From positions 124,001 through 188,000 of the forward strand of contig JANEZZ010002241.1 in NCBI GenBank assembly GCA_026122225.1: a DNA stretch of 64,000 nt. Reading direction: 5' to 3'. Below, one piece after another: positions 43,691 to 55,195 of this stretch. The position numbers and the translations under genes are program-made. Positions within the stretch are counted from its first letter, which is position 1. Each line of letters opens with the position of its first letter. This DNA comes from Heloderma charlesbogerti (Eukaryota; Chordata; Lepidosauria; Squamata; Helodermatidae). Under the pieces are notes generated by a model, which worked only from the letters and a program-made list of their open reading frames with translations, did no database searches and was not told the DNA's origin.

Positions 43691-45215
43691 GGGGGGCAGT
43701 GTTACTAAAAAACGAAGAGACGCCCCCTCCCCCCCCCCAAAAAAAACGTTTGGAGAATTTTTCGAATAAATTTGTGCAATGTGCTCCATGCAATGGGGAA
43801 GGAACACGCAGGAAGAAGCCGGAATGTTACTTATAATGTTTCGTGTGGGCCTCTGTGTCAAAGACAGAAGCCGCTTCTTAAAACTGCAGCTTGTTTTGTT
43901 CAGCATCAGAAAATGGTGAAGTTAAAACATAGCGACGATGAAGATTTGGATAAGCAACCACAGATTCTCCAGGTGGCCTACATTTGCAAAGAGGGCTTTG
44001 GCTATTGGGTGGTATAGCATAGCAATGTAATAAATATTTACAATATTTGGAAATATTAAGTGATGGCATGACCAGCATGGCTGCCATCGAGACTACAACT
44101 CAGGGCTCCTAACCATGCGGGAAGCCATTTGAATAATAAGTCCACCAACCTACACCAGGCTGATTTGGTGGCATCATCTGGCCAAGGCTAGGGGGTTTGG
44201 TCATCTAGATAGGCGCTATGAAACTCGTCTGCAGTGGTTCAGGCAATTGTAACTAAGCCAGCAACATCTAGTTTCAGGGGAGTTTGCCAATATGGTTGAA
44301 AATAACTCAAGACATGGAAAGATGCTTTACACAAATGGCCTTTTTGATTAGAAGTTTACACAATCTGTGTGCATGGAGGTTACCACACTGCCAGTGTAGT
44401 GTAAAATTGGTCCTGCGTGTAATCCACTGTAATATTATAAATGCAGTGCATAGAGAAGATACAAATATGTACACCAGTCACCCACTTCTAAAACACCCTG
44501 GAATATTATACATAGTACAAAAGTTGAGGAAAATAAATCTGGGTGTAACATCAAATTACTTCTGAAAGGTTACTTATTGTTTATCACAAGACACACAATA
44601 GAAACGATTTGACTTAATGTGGCAGGAACAGTGTATTTGGCACTAGGATGGACTGGCAAGGAAAGAGCATCTTGTGGCACTTGAATCTTGGAATTCTTGG
44701 GTGATGTCTGTTGGTACATGGAGCATCTCTGCATCAGCCTAAAATCTCACATTTAAAATGGGGCTTTCTGTTTCCTTTTTAAATGCAGGATCATGAAGGG
44801 CTCACTTTACAAGGGCTTCCCCCCCCCCCCCAGTTTCCCTATTTATCTGAGTCTTCCATATGTTTCATTATACAGCCACTAGATGGCACTGTGGTCTAGC
44901 TCGAGGGTTTTCCTTTTTCACAAGGGAACTGAAGCGGAACTCAAGCAGGGTAATATGATAGCTCATTATCTCCGATCTTTTAAAAAATGGAATAAAGGTC
45001 ATTTAGTGTAGAAGACACCCTGGAGGTTAACGTCATCTAAAGGGCCTGCAAACTTCCATGAGTAACCAATCTCAATAGCAGGATAAAAGCTCCATGTGAA
45101 GAAGCCCATGCTGTCATATAATGTATACCATATACTGAGTAGCCATATGGGATACTTAACAGAGTACTCAAACTCTAGAGTCACCAACTTGGAATCAAAA
45201 TTTATAATGAAAGTT
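43691..45215. other. Between CpG island and FCHO2 3' end, no gene seen
   Basis: Mostly A/T-rich, with a C-run near 44820. No exon recognised. Confidence 0.5.
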
Positions 45216-45440
45216 AGCGTGCTTCTGGACAAGGCTTTTATTGTGCAATCCACTCTGCCTCATTCATGATTTTTAGGGGGATGTCCAGAAGTCATTTTAT
45301 ACTTGTGACCCTCCTGTGTTTTCCCACTGCTTTTTTCATCTTTTGCCTTTCCACAAAAATCTGTTAAGGGGAAAAGATGGAATAGCTGCACAATGTCTTT
45401 TGCTTAGTAGCAGTAGGAGCTTTCAGTCTGGAAGCATCCC
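45216..45440. mobile_element. MITE with GTGCTTCCAGAC-type inverted ends
   Basis: The ends AGCGTGCTTCTGGAC and GTCTGGAAGCATCCC are inverted. The interior matches the element at 27851-28079 (CTTTTATTGTGCAATCC, GGAATAGCTGCACAATG). Confidence 0.72.
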
Positions 45441-46004
45441 AAGTGATGCACAAATGCAATGCTTGTGATCTACCACCTCTTTCTTATGTTTCCTATTGAC
45501 ATGTTTCCAAGTAACAGCAAAAATGTACATTAATCCCTAATCTTGCACATCATACTGACAGAATGTCATCTGTTTGTTATTCGGTTTGAGATTATTCCCA
45601 ATTCTTATCAATATGAATGGTTCCTTGAAATTTGTTATCAGCACATTTCATCCATAGGTCAATAAAAGCAAATACTGAACAAAATAGGTTGATGTAGCAC
45701 TCTTCTATGTACACCTTCAAAACTGTCTTTAATACACATGTCTTCCCTTCAAGAAGTTACTTATTCATAGTGATGTCACCTGAATAAAGTTGATCATATC
45801 AGTTTTAGGTGATTAACATCATGTGTGAATATTTTGTGTGCGCATATGCTTAAAACCAAATGTTTTCAAGGAAAAGAACTTGCTTTCTAGATCAGGTTAC
45901 TCAGAAGTCCTGCTGATTTCCATGGGACTTACTCCAAAGGAAGTATGTAGAATGGCAGCTTTACAACCTGTTTGGGAAGTAGTGTGATGTCTAGTCTTGG
46001 AACG

Positions 46005-46195
46005 TAGGAAGCTGTCTTATACGGAGTCAGACCGTTGCTCCACCTGGTCCAATACTGTTAACACTGACAGGCAGTGTCTCTCCAGGGTATCAGGCAGGAA
46101 TTTTTCCAGCCCTATCTGGAGATACTAGGGATCAAACCTGGGCCCTTCTGGATGCAAACTGCAGTGTGTTCCACCACTGAGCCATGGCCTCTGGT
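46005..46195 (-). repeat. tRNA-derived SINE, second family
   Basis: Read on the minus strand it starts near GGCCATGGCTCAGTGGTGGA (box A region), then GGGCCCAGGTTTGATCCC (box B region), GAGACACTGCCTGTCAGTG and a 3' end in AAGACAGCTTCCTACG. The tRNA-like head and fixed tail mark it as a SINE distinct from the Sauria type. It is not a tRNA gene. Confidence 0.75.
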
Positions 46196-46644
46196 GGAGG
46201 GTCACATTAATAACCCTTTTTCCTTCTGACCAGGCTTCTCCACGTGGTAAGGTAAGGATAAGCAATGGTGCTGATGCGAGATCACCAAACTTCCAATTCT
46301 ACCCTTTACTGTCACCCAAGATGGCTGGAGGGGAAGGGCTGGGAAATGGCAGGTACCAGCTTAAAAGGGGAAGAACAGAAGAGATTGCCTCTCTAAAAAT
46401 ACAGCCTGATTAAAATCAAAGGAACTTTAAACATTGTTCATAAGGTTTTTGTTTTATTGCAGCCCTAGTTATGTTGGCTGTCCTAATATCTTTTTTTTTG
46501 TTTTTTGCAATATAGAGTGCCTGACCTCCTGAAAGAACTAGGAAATCCTCCAGCCATTTCTTGTTCAGAGCAGAATAAGGGGCCTATGCCGTAAGGGCTG
46601 GTTTAAACCTTCTCCTTCCTTCTACAAGATCCTTAAGTTTTTTT

Positions 46645-47405
46645 ATTTAATGAACACTTTGATGGCTGAAAGCGAGGAGGAGCTGAGGAACCTCATGATG
46701 AAGGTGAAAGAAGAAAGTGCAAAAGCTGGGTTGCAGTTAAACCTCAAAAAAACCAAGATTATGGCAACCAGCTTGATGGATAACTGGCAAATAGAAGGAG
46801 AAAACGTGGAGGTAGTGACAGTCTTTTTCTAGGTGCAAAGATTACTGCAGATGCTGACTGCAGCCAGGAAATCAGAAGACGCTTACTTCTTGGGAAGAGA
46901 GCAATGACCAATTTTGATAAAATAGTGAAGAGCAGAGACATCACACTGACAACAAAGGTCCGCATAGTTCAAGCAATGGTATTCCCTGTAGTAACCTATG
47001 GCTGCGAGAGCTGGACCATAAGGAAGGCTGAGCGAAGGAAGATAGATGCTTTTGAACTGTGGCGCTAGAGGAAAATTCTGAGAGTGCCTTGGACTGCAAG
47101 AAGATCAAACCAGTCCATACTCCAGGAAATCAAGCCAGACTGCTCACTTGAGGGAATGATATTAAAGGCAAAACTGAAGTACTTTGGCCACATCATGAGA
47201 AGACAGGATACCCTGGAGAAGATGCTGATGCTAGGGAAAGTGGAAGGCAAAAGGAAGAGGGGACGACCAAGGGCAAGATGGATGGATGATATTCTTGAGG
47301 TGACGGACCCAACCTTGGGGGAGCTGGGGGTGGCGACGGCCAACCGGAAGCTCTGGCGTCCATGAAGTCACGAATAGTCGGAAGCGACTGACTGAATAAA
47401 CAACA
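46645..47405 (+). mobile_element. RTE-clade LINE fragment, different subfamily from the BovB copies
   Basis: Encodes MAESEEELRNLMMKVKEESA, AGLQLNLKKTKIMATS, SRDITLTTKVRIVQAMVFPV, MPWTARRSNQSILQEIKPDC, FGHIMRRQDTLEKMLMLGKV and RARWMDDILEVTDPTLGELG. These correspond to the part after the YADD box and the C-terminal domain of RTE ORF2, with a frameshift near 46830 and a stop near 47070. The 3' end reads GTCACGAATAGTCGGAAGCG, followed by GACTGACTGAATAAACAACA. The C-terminal block differs clearly from the three BovB copies, so it represents another lineage. Confidence 0.85.
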
Positions 47406-47619
47406 ACAGTTGGAAGATCGCATGTAGCTCCCCTGTCTGATAAGCCCCCACAGAAGTTTAGCAGTTTGCTCAGAGGCGGCTGCTAGATAGTCTTAAAAAA
47501 TACTGTACCACGTTTTACTAAAATCCAAACACACTGGATCAAATGCAGTTCCTTTGTTCAAAAACTAATAAGACTATGTGAGAAGACTGCTCTGATAGCA
47601 TATAAACAGCAAGAGTCAA

Positions 47620-50466
47620 CTTAAAAGTTATATATTACATGTTTATTATAGGGTGTATTTTTTTTTACATTTTGTGAAAGAGCAGATGTATTTACAATTT
47701 TTCGAAGATTTATATTGCTCTAATTTACAGTTCATAGAAACCCCAGACCCTTTAGAATTGTGTTTAAAAATTCTCTCAAAATGCAGTTACAAAGATGATC
47801 ACTTTATAAACAAGCAAGATCCAGCTTGCTACATACAATTTTCATCAGATAGGTTTAATTTTATACAGTTTTTAGAGTTCTTTACAAAAATTCTATATAA
47901 ACTGGTATGGCTTCAAAATTGTAACCTGCAACCCTTTGTGAATGTATGCTTGAGAACACTTAGTAGGAAGGTGAAATTAAAAGTGCTGAAACTTAGCATT
48001 TGCATTAATTTGGAAATAATACATTATTAAAAATAGAGAACAGGTTGAATTTCAATTGTAAGATATTAAACTGTTCAAACAGTTTTGATTGCATTAGCAG
48101 ATTACAATTAAGAGTCCAGTAAAAGACTGTACCATTTGAAATGCCAATTATTTTAGTTAAAAGTTCTAGTAATAATTCACTGAAGACTAACATTTTGGAA
48201 TGAAAATCCAGTATGCACTGCTTCAATGAAATCTTAACATTTTTATAAAACTATGAAAACGGGTAAAAAGGAAACTAATATTTTGACTATGATCAGTTAA
48301 TGTATAAATTCATGCTGGACTGCAGAAATTTGGCATTTAGGTGTGTGGGCACAACTGCCCGCTGGATTGGATTAATTTGGGTGGTGGGGAAGGGGAGAGG
48401 CAAGATCAAAGAACTTTTGGGTCAGGGAATGGGCTTACCATTAAAGACGAGGCGACAGATCCCCCCCCTTCTTTGTTTAAACCAAAAAAAGCAATAGTGG
48501 CATCCATCTCCCCCCTGCTCCCCCCCCCCCGGCCAAGAATGTCCCAAGGAATGACTACATCTTGACACAGCATCATTCCCGTGGGGCATTCTGTCCCTAA
48601 TTACAAAGGGAATGCTGCTGGGCTTCTGAGGGCAACTAAACTGCTGCCTGAAGTGGCAGCAAGGTTAATTTTTTGCTGTTAGAAAAGAAATCCTTCAGCC
48701 ATCTCATCCTTAAAGGTAAGCTCAAGTTCTTTTATTTTTTGCTCACCCCTGAAAATCACTGATATTCTTCCCCACACAACTTTCATGAATGGTCAGCAAA
48801 AAATGAGGAGGGGATATTTGGCCCAGCCAGAGTATAAATTGCTTTGAAATCAATAGAACATATGCACCTGTCATTATTTGCAACCTTTGTAGTGTGTTAA
48901 CATTCACCAATATTTAAGTGGCTATGGGCATTATATATACATTTTTATATAAAATAGACTAATAAATCCATTAGTGATTTTACAAGTTTTTAAATATTTA
49001 ATTGCTTTTCCTAAACACTGGAATTCAGAGATGTAATCTCTGTACAATTGCTGGTTATAGAATTCAGTTATCCTGTCAACTTTTGATTTTACCATTTAAC
49101 AGGGTCTTTATAGCACAATACATTACAAGCTCTCAAATTAGTACTTTATGTTAAAAATTATATGAATGGGTCACTTCAATTGTTGCTTAGAGCCACTATT
49201 TGCCACTGTATTTAAAATGTGGCAAAGGGATTAGAGACTAATCCAAATGTTCAAATGCTTAGTTGATCCATTTTCTTGAAAATACGAATTACAACTTTGT
49301 CTGCTCAAAACAAACCCTTAAAAGAATGTTACTCCTCAAAAGCAACATTTACATTCATGTCATATGTTTGAAAGCACTTGAAATGTAAAAACTTTACAGT
49401 CAGCAAAGGGAAATGCTACAACTGTTCTTTTAAAAATGGTTTTAAAATGTGATACACCTTCAGGATTTTACACATCTTTGGTGAAAGTGAAGTTAAATGT
49501 TGATTAAAAGTAGTTTTTGTGTATGAATATATCAAAGTCAAGAGGTTCCCTTTACAGTGCTGCATTTATTGCAATTAACCCACAAGGAAGTTATTTAATA
49601 TTTTAAAGGCTGTTTTATAGCTATTGTAAGTTTCCCTTCTAAATCCCTGCCTAGGGAATTATGTTGTTGTACATGTTACACAGAAAAACACTATGTTTTC
49701 TGTGTAGAAGATCTAGACGCTGAAAAATAAATGAGAGGCACCTTAATATTTTAACAGGCACACTTTTAAAAAGGCACAAATGTTACACATTTCATATAAA
49801 AATAAATTAATCTACAGCATTAATTAAAATTACAACTCCCATAAAGTTAACTAATGGCAGAAGTAAATATCTGTCTGCCTGCAACTTAAAAAAAATTGCA
49901 CTTTACATTTAAAATAATCTTTTATAAAACAATGTACACTTAATTATATATGGTATATGGAAATCATGTTATTTTGTATACATATCTCTAACAAGATATG
50001 GCACATGAATATACAAGAGTGAAACAAAAATTACTTTGCCACAGTTTTGTTTATGGAATGGCAATAATGGAAACGGAAAAAAAATATACTTGAGTAATAT
50101 TTATAGAAAGCTAAAATATGCTGTGGTTGTTTACGGTGTCCCAAAGCACCACACACTTTAAATACCACAAATGATTGCTATTTTGACTCTGAGGCTACAT
50201 CCGTACTAAACACTTGAGTAATCTTGTTTCTCAGGATTGCAGTCAATCTTCTACAGATAGTGTTGGAGTTTGCTTTCAGTGCTACTATAAAACAGAGTAT
50301 TTTTAAAATGATTTATTTTTAAAAGTGCATTTTTGTTGGATATAAACTCCAAAAACTAAGCAACAAGTTTTCAAAAAATAATGCATGTTAAAATAGTGTT
50401 GGAAAGGTAATAAAGGACAGAATGAACTCCTTTTCATTGAAGTAGCTGTATTTCTTCACAGACTCT
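47620..50466 (-). other. FCHO2 3' UTR (probable)
   Basis: The FCHO2 stop at 50467 is followed on the minus strand by about 2.8 kb of A/T-rich sequence free of recognised mobile elements, unlike everything around it. An AATAAA (TTTATT on the plus strand, 47642-47647) near the far end would suit polyadenylation at about 47610-47630, with an alternative AATAAA near 49565. Absence of repeats and length are consistent with a conserved long UTR. The end point is inferred. Confidence 0.65.
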
Positions 50467-50489
50467 TCAGCAATCTGCCATATATCTAC
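50467..50489 (-). CDS. FCHO2: FCHO2 last coding exon
   Basis: After a GTGTCTTTCAG acceptor the 23 coding bases complete the split Gly codon and read RYMADC, then TGA at 50469-50467. Human FCHO2 ends similarly (RYLADC as I recall). Such a tiny coding part is found only because the preceding exon ends in the matching phase (ATG|). It finishes the last strand of the mu-homology domain. Confidence 0.92.
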
Positions 50490-50619
50490 CTGAAAGACAC
50501 AAAAAGGCTCTGTAGTTAATACCTTTTCAGTAAAGTGAAACCTTAAAATGGCTACACTGATTGCTGCTACTTGCAAACAACTTTCTTCTTCCAAAAGATA
50601 ATACATATGTCATCGCCAT

Positions 50620-50652
50620 CATTATTGTCGTCATCATCATCATCATTATCAG
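50620..50652. repeat. (ATC)n-like microsatellite
   Basis: Imperfect ATC/ATT/GTC units in the last FCHO2 intron. Confidence 0.7.
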
Positions 50653-51370
50653 GCTACATTTTTTATCATGCTTCCACATTTTCACATACTATGGGAAATG
50701 TGCCATTCTCTTTGGTGAGTGTGACAACCCCCAACCTTCCTCCAAATGTGGAAGTCCTACAGCTGTGTGTGATCCCTGCCCCTCTCCTGAGCTCCAAGGT
50801 TGGGAGGAAGGCTGGAGGCTGCTTGGCTGCTGCATGGCTGAGGCTGCTGAAGTGCTTCAGTCAAAACACCAAAACACCACGCCCCTTGCCCCCCTGTCCA
50901 ACTCTACTGCAGGAAAGGAAGGCAGGGAGCTTCCTTGGCTGTACAGGGGCCAAACGAGCAAGAGGTAGGCAACCACAATGTTTGGCTTGGCTACCAAAGC
51001 CTGCAAAAAAAAATGTGTACCTGTTTTTAATGTTTGAATTATATATGTCAAAACATTCCATTGCTTATATTTTAAGCATTAAAATTAGTACCCAACTCTG
51101 AAGACTGTTTCACACCGTTTACAACTGAGTTATTTGTAGAGCATACACCAACCTTTGTCATAGTGAACAGTAAAAGGTGAAGCGGTATGTCTAAATACAT
51201 GATTGACATGACCCAAAAAGCACCATCCCTGTGTGTCCATACAAAAAAATAATAATTATAGACAAGCATCTTCCCTTTGTACTTAGGGGGCAGACTGTGG
51301 CAAACACCAATGTGTACATTTGGCAAACGTGTGACTGCCAAGCAAGTGCATATTGGTCCTGTGGCATATT

Positions 51371-53457
51371 TGTTGTTGTTGTTGTTCAGTCGTTCAGTCG
51401 TGTCTGACTCTTCGTGACCCCATGGACCATAGCACGCCAGGCCTTCCTGTCCTGCGCTCTCTCCCGGAGCGTGCTCAAGTTCATATTCATTGCATCCGTG
51501 ATGCTATCTAGCCATCTCATCCTCTGCCGTCCCCTTCTCCTTTTGCCTTCAGTCTTTCCCAGCATCAGGGTCTTTTCCAGGGAGTTTTCGCATTAGGTGG
51601 CCAAAATATTGGAACTTCAGCTTCAGTATCTGTCCTTCCAATGAGCAGTCAGGGTTGATTTCCTTTAGGATGGACTGATTTGACCGCCTTGCAGTCCAGG
51701 GGACTCGTAAGAGTCTTCTCCAGCACCACAGTTCAAAAGCATCAATTCTTCGGCGCTCAGCCTTCCTTATAGTCCAGCTCTCACAGCCATACATTACTAC
51801 TGGGAAAACCATAGCTTTGATTAGACGGACCTTTGTCGGCAAGGTGATGTCTCTGCTTCTTACTATGCTGTCTAGGTTTGCCATAGCTTTCCTCCCAAGG
51901 AGCAAGCGTCTTTTAATTTCATGGCTACAGTCACTGTCTGCGGTGATCTTGGAGCCCAAGAAAGTAAAATCTGTCACTGCTTCCATTTCTTCCCCTTCTA
52001 TATGCCAGGAAGTGATCGGGCCAGATGCCATGATCTTCGTTTTTTTAATGTTGAGTTTCAAACCAGCTTTTGCACTCTCCTCTTTCACCCTCAACAAGAG
52101 GCTCTTGAGATCCTCTTCGCTTTCTGCCATTAGGGTGGTATCGTCTGCATATCGGAGGTTGTTGATAATTCTCCCAGCAATCTTAATTCCGACCTCTGAT
52201 TCATCCAACCTGGCTTTTCTCATGATGTACTCTGCATATAAGTTAAATAAGCAGGGTGACAATATGCAGCCTTGTCGTACTCCTTTCCCAATTTTGAACC
52301 AATTGCTTGTTCCATCTCTGGTTCTTACTGTTGCTTCTTGACCCTCGTACAGGTTTCTCAGGAGACAGGTAAGGTGGTCTGGTACTCCCATCACTTTACG
52401 AATTTGCCACAGTTTGTTGTGATCCACACAATCAAAGGCTTTAGCGTAGTCAATGAAGCAGAAATAGACGTTTTTCTGGAATTCTCTTGCTTTCTCCATG
52501 ATGCAGCGAATGTTGGCGATTTGATCTCTAGTTCCTCTGCCTCTTCGAAACCCAGCTTGTACTTCCGGTAGTTCTCGGTTCGCATACTGCTGAAGCCTAG
52601 CTTGTAGGATTTTGAGCATCACCTTGCTGACATGTGAAATGAGCGCAATTGTGCGGTAGTTTGAACAATCTTTGGCGTTGCCCTTCTTTGGAATTGGAAT
52701 GTAAACTGACCTTTTCCAGTCTTGTGGCCACTGTCGAGTGTTCCAGATTTGTTGGCATATTGAATGCAGCACTTTAACAGCATCATCTTTTAGGATTTTA
52801 AATAGCTCAGCTGGAATACTGTCATCTCCGCTAGCTTTGTTGTTACTAATGCTTCCTAAGGCCCACTTGACTTCACTCTCGAGGATGTCTGGCTCAAGTT
52901 CAGTGACCGCACTATCATGGCTATCAGGGACATTCAGATCTTTCCTGTATAGTTCCTCTGTGTATTCTTGCCACCTCTTCTTAATCTCATCTGCTTCTGT
53001 TAGGTCCCTGCCTTCTTTGTCCTTTATCATGCCCGTCTTTGCACAAAACATTCCCTTGAGATCTCCGATTTTCTTGAAGAGATCTCTAGTCTTTCCCATT
53101 CTGTTGTTTTCCTCGATTTCTTTGCATTGTTCATTTAAGAAGGCCTTCTTGTTTCTCCTTGCTATTCTCTGGAACTCTGCATTCAGTTGGGTATATCTTC
53201 CCCTTTCTCCCTTGCTTTTCGTTTCCCTTCTTTCGTGAGCTACTTGTAAAGCCTCATCAGACAGCCACTTGGCTTTCTTGCATTTCTTTTTCTTTGGGAT
53301 GGATTGAGTTGCTGCCTCCTGAACAATGTTACGGACCTCCGTCCATAGTTCCTCAGGCACTCTGTCTATCAGGTCTAATCCCTGAAATCTATTCCTCACC
53401 TCCACTGTATATTCATAAGGGATATGATTTAGGTCATACCTGAACGGTTTAGTGGTT
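51371..53457 (-). mobile_element. Young 5'-truncated BovB LINE with uninterrupted reading frame
   Basis: An exact 11-bp duplication TGTGGCATATT (51360-51370 and 53458-53468) flanks a 2.09-kb BovB inserted in the last FCHO2 intron, sense to the gene, with an ACAACAACAAC tail. One frame runs uninterrupted from 53457 to 51549. Its order is: linker (KKKKCKKAKWLSDEA), reverse transcriptase (DDSIPAELFKILKDD, RDWKRS-type block, AGFRRGRGTRDQIANIR, FIDYAKAFDCVDH, GVRQGCILSPCLFNLY, RYADDTTLMAESEED) and C-terminal block (VPWTARRSNQSILKEI). The catalytic YADD is intact. The endonuclease domain is missing by truncation. The first three residues (MPQ) come from flanking target DNA, so this is not the native start. 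A frameshift near 51590 ends the frame early. Confidence 0.93.
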
Positions 53458-53496
53458 TGTGGCATATTATGACTGACTTAACGTTATGTATCTTAC

Positions 53497-53661
53497 CAGT
53501 GGCAAACCTCTTCTTTATTAGGGAAAGCCGATAGCCAGTGCCTACTAATTCAACATCTACTCCTGAAAGAGTACTTCCCTCACTGATAAATTGCACTGCA
53601 AGTGTTGCTGGCTTGCTGGGTCCTTCTGAAAGGTCAAATTTGGCTCTGAGGGAGCCAGAGC
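53497..53661 (-). CDS. FCHO2: FCHO2 mu-homology domain exon
   Basis: FCHO2 is an F-BAR protein that helps start clathrin-coated pits. Its C-terminal mu-homology domain binds Eps15, intersectin and cargo. This 165-bp exon reads [20 protein letters not shown], then [20 protein letters not shown] and [15 protein letters not shown], essentially the vertebrate sequence. The acceptor is CCCCTGAACAG after a 19-T tract; the donor is ACTG|GTAAGAT. The first two bases complete the Gly codon from the previous exon, and the exon ends in phase 1. No damage is seen. Confidence 0.97.
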
Positions 53662-54545
53662 CTGTTCAGGGGAGAAAAAAAAAAAAAAAAAAAGAAAACT
53701 CAAGGCAACAAACAAAAAATTAAATCCTATTTAAAACACATAAAAACATACCACAAAATTATATAAGGGGCAACTCTTGAATTAACAGAAAGGGGCAATT
53801 CAAAATCGGGCCCTCATTCACAGACTCTTAACACAATCTAATACTTGACCAATGCTTTGATAGCACTGCTTCCTCTCCACTCTGTGGACCCCCTCCCCTC
53901 CCCACCAGGCCAGTGGTGGCTTTAAAAAAAACTTCTGGGCAGCTGGAATATTCATAAACATTCCGTAGCACTTCAACAGTTGAGCCAATAGCTAGGGATG
54001 TCTCCTTTCAATATAATAAAGCCAGAGCACTTATATCCTACAGTTGCAGAGGTAACTACAACCTGAATCTACCTCATTTTTTTCTTCTGTTGAATTTATC
54101 TGATTTTGGGAGTAAGTTGTAAAAGGACTATTTTTCTGCAAATCAATATAGTTTGTACTTTTATTTCGTATCTCATTCTTTCTCTGTCCAATAATGTTTA
54201 AGCAAGAGCCCTAAACATTATTTAAATCTGGCTTTGATACTGCAAATAAATACAGTTTAGTTTTTGAAGAGAACAATTGGTCAGAAAAGCACCTAGAAAT
54301 ATAAATACATGCTATATATTTATATTTCTAGGCCTCCAAAGCAGTGTACAACACAGTGTGTTATAGTTTTCCACTGGCTGCTTGCCTAACATAAAAGAAT
54401 AAATTTACAGATTTTCCTTATTTCATTTTATTTATTTCATTTCTATACCACCCAATAGCCAAAGTTCTCTGGGCAGTTCACAAAAACGATAGCCCCCCCA
54501 AATACAACATAATAAAAACATAATATAAAATCTTTAACGTACAAA
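53662..54545 (-). other. FCHO2 intron with old repeats
   Basis: A 19-A run (53675-53693) abuts the acceptor of the next exon. A dispersed repeat with TTTATTTCATTTCTATACCA and TCTCTGGGCAGTTCACAAAA lies at about 54413-54540. No gene recognised. Confidence 0.6.
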
Positions 54546-54551
54546 ATTTAT

Positions 54552-54925
54552 GGAGCAATCCTACTGGGATAGGCAGCCGCCTCCGAACTTGGAGGTGACC
54601 ACCTATCCAATGCAGGGCAGCTGAAGCATGGAGGGGACAATGCCCTCCGCACTTCAGCTGCCCTGCGTTTGCGGCTAGACAGCTGATTTCAGCTGTCTAG
54701 CTGCAGGAAGCCAGAGCGTGGGAAGTGGCAGCCGGACGACACGTTGGATGTGCCGTATCGGATTTCTGACTTCCCCACCCCAGCACTCCCCGAGGAACAC
54801 CCTGTTTTTGCTGCTCCATGCTCCTCTTCTGAGCACAGAGCACAGGGCCATTCCGTGCTGCCTATGAGGCAGTGCAGGAGGGGGGGAAGGTCGGTTCTCA
54901 GGAACCAACCTATGGTGCTGACTAG
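54552..54925. mobile_element. MITE of the GCAATCCTAT family (right end lost)
   Basis: GGAGCAATCCTACTGGGATA, TCCGAACTTGGAGGTGACCA, GCGGCTAGACAGCTGATTTC and CCTCTTCTGAGCACAGAG match the split copy around the L2 element. The expected CCATAGGATTGCTCC end is missing. Internal CTTGGAGG and GACAGCTGATTTCAGCTGTC blocks are palindromic. Confidence 0.68.
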
Positions 54926-55130
54926 TGACAATTAAAGACAATTTAAAACAGATAAAACCAATTACAGTGAAATACCAGGACCTGATAAAAACAACTGACA
55001 TTAAAAGCTCTATCATATGCCGTCAAATGCCTGGGAGTAGAGAAGTCTTAATCTGGGGCTGAAAAGATGACAATGTTGGTGCCAGGGGGATGATTATAAA
55101 TTGAAGGTAACATAAAGAATCTATTTTTAC

Positions 55131-55195
55131 CTCCATTTTCTGATTTTTCTGAAAGACCAGATAATTTCCAAAAAGCTTTCATTTGTTCTGAATTC
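55131..55195 (-). CDS. FCHO2: FCHO2 mu-homology domain exon (65 bp)
   Basis: A TTTTTTTCTTACAG acceptor and a GGAG|GTAAAAA donor bound this exon. With the split Trp codon from the previous exon it reads NSEQMKAFWKLSGLSEKSEN, then G and a split Gly. Human has NAEQMKAFWKLSSISEKSEN at this point. Phases fit both neighbours exactly. Confidence 0.96.

Noticed and set aside
47653..48030. 125-codon plus-strand frame inside the FCHO2 3' UTR
   Set aside because: A/T-rich with no similarity and antisense to a convincing UTR.
53458..53465. Native start codon for the 638-codon BovB frame
   Set aside because: The ATG and the next two codons lie in or next to the target-site duplication; the element is 5'-truncated and the frame merely runs in from host DNA.
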